Assembly: GCF_029094525.1 (NCBI RefSeq)
Contig: NZ_CP119107.1
Span: 2,666,001-2,730,000 of the forward strand
Length of the DNA: 64,000 nt
Direction: 5' to 3'
Source: Pullulanibacillus sp. KACC 23026
GTDB taxonomy: Bacteria; Bacillota; Bacilli; Bacillales; Sporolactobacillaceae
Below the pieces are notes generated by a model, which was not told where the DNA came from, searched no databases, and saw only the letters and a list, made by a program, of their open reading frames with translations. The position numbers and the translations under genes are program-made. Shown one piece after another: positions 61,403 to 64,000 of this stretch. Numbering within the stretch: the stretch's first letter is position 1; every line of letters starts with the position of its first letter.

Positions 61403-61445
61403 GACGGTTCTTCTGTTTCAAAAACAGAAGAACCGTCTTTTTCTT
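61403..61445 (+). terminator. Dispersed palindrome acting as adhA terminator
   Basis: GACGGTTCTTCTGTTT and AAACAGAAGAACCGTC form a perfect 16-bp stem followed by TTTTTCTTTT. Confidence 0.85.
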
Positions 61446-61457
61446 TTAAACTAGGAG

Positions 61458-61486
61458 TGAAACGCGAGAACCGTCCCCGCGTTTCA
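61458..61486. repeat. GGGACGGTTCT-family half unit
   Basis: TGAAACGCGAGAACCGTCCC then CGCGTTTCA; ends are mutually inverted. Confidence 0.85.
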
Positions 61487-61534
61487 AACTTGTTGACTTC
61501 GACAAAAAGTTCCAGATAATTCGGAGGTCTCCAG

Positions 61535-61906
61535 ATGAGTGATTATTTAATAGGCGAAGCGGCGGCAAAATTCAATCTCCCACAATCAACATTGCGTTAT
61601 TATGAAAAGAAAGGTCTGCTACCGCTCATCAAGCGTGATGAATCTGGTAATCGTCTATTTTCAGAAGATCAAATAGCGCTCTTTGAAACGGTGATGTGTT
61701 TAAAAAGTACGCATATGCCAATAAGCAGTATTAAAAAGTATATTGATTGGGTGGTCGAAGGTGAGACCACCGTTGAAAAAAGACTTGAAATGATGAATCA
61801 GCACAAACAGGATGTTTTAGCTGAAATAGCATTAATGACAGACTCATTAAAAGGAATTGACTACAAGATTGAGCGTTATACTAAGCAGATGCAGGAAAGT
61901 AACTAA
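61535..61906 (+). CDS. MerR-family regulator, AdhR/NmlR-like
   Basis: 123 residues; CGGAGGTCTCCAG precedes the ATG. Winged HTH at 1-70 (IGEAAAKFNLPQSTLRYYEKKG then IKRDESGNRLFSEDQI) and a dimerisation coiled coil from ~85 on (VVEGETTVEKRLEMMNQHKQD). One cysteine at ~53 (VMCLKS) occupies the position of the conserved Cys of AdhR/NmlR regulators. Position after adhA and before an SDR and OYE gene suggests an aldehyde or electrophile response. The target is inferred. Confidence 0.85.
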   Translation: MSDYLIGEAAAKFNLPQSTLRYYEKKGLLPLIKRDESGNRLFSEDQIALFETVMCLKSTHMPISSIKKYIDWVVEGETTVEKRLEMMNQHKQDVLAEIALMTDSLKGIDYKIERYTKQMQESN

Positions 61907-61913
61907 CCATTTT

Positions 61914-62056
61914 AAGAATTTTACGCAGGGCATCATGAGGAAGTCTCCGGATTCGAACTTATGCTGAATTCTATCAGTAGCCTGACTCGCGGATTGCCGC
62001 GGAAAGCGAACCTATTTTCATTTTGTAAAAAGCAATAACGTTTACGAAAACAGCCT
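61914..62056. repeat. Degenerate intergenic repeat remnant
   Basis: TAAGAATTTTACGCA is shared with 16814-16828. Further on, GACTCGCGGATTGCCG, CGGAAAGCGA resembles the GC-rich part of the fold-back repeats, and GTTTACGAAAACAGCCTAA matches 53285-53303 (GTTTACAAGAACAGCCTAA). Confidence 0.45.
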
Positions 62057-62080
62057 AATTAAAAGAAAGAAGGAATTAGA

Positions 62081-62842
62081 ATGAAACTTACGGGAAATAC
62101 AATACTGATTACTGGCGGAAATGCTGGAATTGGCCTGGCTTTTGCAGAACGCTTTTTAAAAGCTGGAAATAATGTTATTGTGTGCGGACGACGTGAAGAA
62201 GTCCTTCAAAAGGCAAAGGAAAATTTTCCGAATCTGATAACTCGAGTGTGTGATTTGTCCATTGAATCCGAGCGTGTTGCCCTCTTTGATTGGGTAACTT
62301 CTAATTATCCTGATGTGAATGTGTTAGTTAATAATGCAGGGATCCAACAACGGTTTAATTTGCTAAACGCAGACGCAAAGAACGATTGGAGTTATTTCAA
62401 TAAAGAAATCGCAATTAATATTGAAGCTCCCTTCCAACTTTCTATGTTGTTCGCTCCCTATTTTGCTACAAAAGAAGATGCCGCTATTATTAATGTGACA
62501 TCTGGGTTAGCCTTCACTCCATTTGTGATTGCTCCTATCTATTCCGCAACGAAAGCAGCCCTTCATTCCTTTACAATGAGCCTCAGACACCAGCTTTCTG
62601 AAACATCAGTGGAGGTGATTGAAGTGGCTCCACCTGCTGTGAATACTGATTTGGGCGGAACTGGCCTGCATACGTCTGGAGAACCTCTAGATGCATTCGC
62701 AGATGGTATTTTCAAAGGATTAGCTGAGGGTAAAAAAGAAATCGGATATGGGTCTTCAGTTGATCGCTTGCGTATGTCCCGTGACGATATCGATCTATAC
62801 GTAGAGAAAATGTACCAAGCAACGAAAAACTTTATTCAATAA
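62081..62842 (+). CDS. Short-chain dehydrogenase (DltE/YxjF-like SDR)
   Basis: 253 residues. NADP motif TILITGGNAGIGLAFAE, LVNNAGIQQRF, and catalytic Ser-Tyr-Lys in NVTSGLAFTP and YSATKAALHSFTM. Pattern matches the DltE-type SDR found beside OYE or Adh genes. AAGAAGG precedes the ATG. Likely a carbonyl reductase; substrate unknown. Followed by OYE-like gene on the same strand. Confidence 0.88.
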   Translation: MKLTGNTILITGGNAGIGLAFAERFLKAGNNVIVCGRREEVLQKAKENFPNLITRVCDLSIESERVALFDWVTSNYPDVNVLVNNAGIQQRFNLLNADAKNDWSYFNKEIAINIEAPFQLSMLFAPYFATKEDAAIINVTSGLAFTPFVIAPIYSATKAALHSFTMSLRHQLSETSVEVIEVAPPAVNTDLGGTGLHTSGEPLDAFADGIFKGLAEGKKEIGYGSSVDRLRMSRDDIDLYVEKMYQATKNFIQ

Positions 62843-62862
62843 AGAACAAAATGTCTGTAATA

Positions 62863-62912
62863 CGGGGACGGTTCTCCCGTTTCTGAAACGCGAGAACCGT
62901 CCCCGCGTTTCG
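62863..62912. repeat. GGGACGGTTCT-family palindrome
   Basis: Left ACGGGGACGGTTCTCCCG, TTTC; right GAAACGCGAGAA, CCGTCCCCGCGTTTC. CCCG against CGCG leaves a one-base mismatch. Confidence 0.85.
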
Positions 62913-62973
62913 AGCGCATAAATTGCTTTTGAGCACATTAAATTAGAACATTTTCAAATGGGAGGACTTCAAG

Positions 62974-64000
62974 ATGAACACTAAATATAATTCCTTGTTT
63001 GAGTCATTGACTCTTGCGAATGGGCTTCAATTAAAGAATCGATTAGTGATGGCGCCTATGACTCACTTTTCATCAAATCCAAATGGAACCGTATCTGATG
63101 CTGAGATCGGCTATTATAACCACCATGCTAAAGATCTTGGCATGGTAATTACGGCTTGTATCAATGTTTCTGAAAACGGCAAAGGATTTCCCGGCCAATT
63201 TTCAGGTACGAGCGATGACAAGATTCCCGGCCTCAAGAAACTAGCAGCCGGGATTCAAGAACAAGGGGCTGCGGCGATTCTGCAAATATTCCATGGCGGT
63301 CGAAGCTGCCCGCCTGACCTTGTTCCAAACGGGGACATTGTCAGCAGCAGTGCAGTTCCTGGTGTTCAACTTGATGGAAGTCAAGGCCCTACTCCTAGAG
63401 AACTAGAGGCGCTTGAAATTGAACAAATTATTCGCGATTTTGGAGAAACAACACGCCGAGCAATCGAGGCAGGATTCGATGGTGTTGAGATTCACGGAGC
63501 AAATGGCTATTTAATTCAACAATTCTTCTCCCCTCACTCCAATCAGCGTGAGGATCGATTTGGGGGTACTCTCGAAAAACGAATGACCTTTCCTTTAGAA
63601 ATCATTAAAGAGGTCAAAAGGGTTGTGGATGCACATGCAAAAACACCTTTTATTATTGGTTATCGTTTTTCTCCTGAAGAACCAACTGAACCGGGCATTA
63701 CAATGGCCGATACACTCGCTTTTGTAGATGCCTTATCTGAACAGCCGCTCGATTATCTCCATGTCTCGTTAATCGACTATAAGTCAGAACCAAGACGCGG
63801 TGTCGTCACGAACAAAACACGATTAGAATTACTGGCAGACAAAATTAATGGACGTGTTCCTTTAATTGGTGTTGGATCCGTTCAAACAGCCGAAGATGCC
63901 CTAAATGTATTGCAAACCGGTAGCGACTTAATTGCATTAGGCCGGGAAATCATCATCGATCCAGACTGGGTTCAGAAGATAAAAAATGAACAAGAAGATC
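62974..64000 (+). CDS. Old-yellow-enzyme family NADH:flavin oxidoreductase, 3' partial
   Basis: The frame runs from ATG 62974 (GGGAGG eight bases upstream) to the window end with no stop: 342 codons. FMN-barrel motifs: LKNRLVMAPMTHFSS, LQIFHGGRS, GFDGVEIHGANGYLIQQFFS, then SNQREDRFGG, and LIGVGSVQTAEDAL near the phosphate site. Like B. subtilis YqiG (about 370 residues). It reduces activated C=C bonds with NAD(P)H. It ends the adhA-merR-SDR electrophile-response neighbourhood. Confidence 0.93.
   Translation, partial: MNTKYNSLFESLTLANGLQLKNRLVMAPMTHFSSNPNGTVSDAEIGYYNHHAKDLGMVITACINVSENGKGFPGQFSGTSDDKIPGLKKLAAGIQEQGAAAILQIFHGGRSCPPDLVPNGDIVSSSAVPGVQLDGSQGPTPRELEALEIEQIIRDFGETTRRAIEAGFDGVEIHGANGYLIQQFFSPHSNQREDRFGGTLEKRMTFPLEIIKEVKRVVDAHAKTPFIIGYRFSPEEPTEPGITMADTLAFVDALSEQPLDYLHVSLIDYKSEPRRGVVTNKTRLELLADKINGRVPLIGVGSVQTAEDALNVLQTGSDLIALGREIIIDPDWVQKIKNEQED

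Overview
The window reads as chromosome of a spore-forming, low-to-moderate-GC member of the Bacillales. Evidence: strong AGGAGG ribosome-binding sites with frequent TTG/GTG starts, a GerPA/GerPF-type germination protein, FabL-type enoyl reductase, long-form HPF, a dra-nupC-like gene order, and an AdhA plus MerR pair like that of Bacillus subtilis. A kumamolisin-type S53 protease hints at an acid-tolerant relative (Sporolactobacillaceae or Alicyclobacillus-like), but that placement is inference. I saw no rRNA, tRNA, CRISPR array, prophage or intact insertion sequence.

Layout. 0-10.7 kb: 3' part of a BenE-type transporter, a DUF2089 three-gene operon, CBO0543-like membrane proteins, a secreted propeller protein, the kumamolisin-like protease, a methyltransferase, a MATE exporter and proC. 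10.9-14.8 kb: a compact fatty-acid-like cassette (zinc dehydrogenase, ACP and FabL-like reductase on one strand, a condensing enzyme divergent). 15-26.6 kb: YdeI-like protein, cupin, metallophosphoesterase, a six-gene glycan cluster (three glycosyltransferases, WcbI-like protein, propeller protein, APS kinase), then two paralogous small proteins with extreme metal-ligand tails (Cys/Asp/His repeats and a His run); together this looks like a surface, perhaps spore-surface, region. 26.7-34 kb: signal peptidase I, a 52-bp-periodic palindrome array, NDH-2-like reductase, a gerP-like gene, fold-back elements, an epimerase, an L,D-transpeptidase and rpe. 34.4-48 kb: fabF divergent from a MmyB-type regulator, lipoate ligase, a TcaA-like protein, MFS and CPA2 transporters, a retropepsin-like protein, deoxynucleoside kinase and a TRIC channel behind a leader terminator. 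46.8-56 kb: two amidases and a complete peptide-type ABC importer. 56-64 kb: HPF, DoxX, nupC-deoC, adhA, a MerR regulator, an SDR and an old-yellow-enzyme relative cut by the window end.

The most striking non-coding signal is at 27467-28739: 25 copies of a 9-7-9 interrupted palindrome spaced exactly 52 bp apart, with invariant arms, variable loops and three recurring linker types. It is neither coding nor CRISPR nor a set of terminators. A second theme is a dispersed palindromic family built on GGGACGGTTCT (12 loci, nearly all right of 36 kb). Its halves covary, and its outer TGAAAC edge supplies the stop codon of several genes. Other repeats include a second palindrome family (GGACAGACCTC), a 308-bp fold-back element with a mutilated second copy, and a 182-bp element with perfect 19-bp terminal inverted repeats.
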